NCBI GenBank assembly: GCA_014885115.2
Contig: WKLE02001153.1
Location: 8,027-59,716, forward strand
Direction: 5' to 3'
DNA from: Asterionellopsis glacialis
Taxonomy: Eukaryota; Bacillariophyta; Plagiogrammaphyceae; Rhaphoneidales; Asterionellopsidaceae
Length of the DNA: 51,690 nucleotides
Shown here: one piece after another, positions 51,176 to 51,690 of the stretch
How the letters are laid out: each line of letters opens with the position of its first letter
Numbering within the stretch: the stretch's first letter is position 1
Notes under the pieces: model-generated
Told to the model about the DNA's origin: nothing
Database searches by the model: none
What the model saw: the letters and a program-made list of their open reading frames with translations, nothing else
Program-made: the position numbers and the translations under genes

Positions 51176-51690
51176 TAGGAACCATACAACATATAATAAG
51201 CCAAAATACATAATTTTACTCCACCAGGTACCAGTACTAACTACCAGTAGGATCTTTCTGTTTGTGAGTAGTCTTACCTTGTTCCACGTATTTATTACAA
51301 GTAGCTGTAGATGATACTAAGAAATGGTAACTTAACTGTTCCTGGTCAGGGTACCCGGTACGTGGCATTAATGTTATTTGAAGAAGTCATATGACTTCAG
51401 ATGAAAAGAATGTCCTCCGAAAATAAAATTCACTTGAAGTAAAAGTTCTTGTTATACCGGTACGTCTTATGTCATAAGTAATCGTACTTAAATAACAGGT
51501 AGGCGGGCACACAATTTTTTATTTTTTTAATTTCTGATCGTCATCAGAAAAAGAATATATGAATAATGTACCATGTATTTTATACTATTACCGGTACCAG
51601 GTACCTGGTACCTGATATTGATTGGTTTACCAGGGACACCTGCGGATTTGTTCCAAATCCATATTTGACGTCATCATGACAAACCAAATG
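51176..51690. other. Window end: spacer rich in GGTACC palindromes
   Basis: 3' flank of the last gene. GGTAC-containing palindromes are at about 51225-51250, 51340-51365, 51455-51465 and densest at 51590-51615. No gene. Confidence 0.6.

Overview
The window is nuclear DNA of a microalga, most likely a diatom. It is AT-rich and carries mostly single-exon genes. The few introns I can place are short, about 100-165 bp, with GT..AG ends. Three features point to a secondary-plastid stramenopile: a plastid-type GTPase Der with a signal peptide ending in an alanine-phenylalanine junction, two DUF4116 repeat genes, and a signal-peptide/RXL/one-membrane-segment protein resembling diatom cell-wall membrane proteins. 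Species cannot be fixed from sequence alone.

Layout. 1-5.2 kb has no assignable gene. It holds a mariner-like MITE (4185-4450), a tRNA-like hairpin, and a series of minus-strand open segments that may be exons or relics of an unrecognised gene. 5.2-16.8 kb is a conventional gene block: steroid-reductase-like membrane enzyme, NYN nuclease, thioredoxin/PDI protein, plastid Der GTPase, a WDR76/CMR1-like WD40 protein with a PIP box, a decayed TPR gene, and a CacyBP-like CS-domain protein. 17.9-19.1 kb encodes an FkbM methyltransferase. 19.6-28.0 kb is a rearranged zone. It has two DUF4116 paralogues (one frameshifted), a GH3 glycosidase gene with an internal deletion, a second GH3 relic whose parts are in permuted order, an inverted-repeat element around an assembly gap, and a lone glycine-rich membrane protein gene that looks intact.

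28.7-51.2 kb is again conventional: DMT/NIPA-like transporter, DnaJ protein, HOOKLESS1-like acetyltransferase with inserted membrane segments, a protein kinase with very large insertions, DNMT2 tRNA methyltransferase, an unknown multi-pass membrane protein, a two-domain GT2 glycosyltransferase, and a fatty acid hydroxylase/sterol desaturase family protein. A deletion copy of the unknown membrane protein locus lies on the other side of DNMT2.

No operon-like pathway is visible; neighbours are functionally mixed, as usual in nuclear genomes. Long intergenic stretches are marked by clusters of the palindrome GGTACC and its relatives (CCTGGTACC, TACCGGTA), which are rare inside genes. I found no rRNA gene, confident tRNA, CRISPR array or intact transposase. 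The most interesting leads are the PIP-box WD40 protein, the membrane-inserted HOOKLESS1-like protein, the kinase with a catalytic domain split over roughly 700 residues, the RXL/glycine-rich membrane protein, and the DUF4116-GH3 duplication zone.
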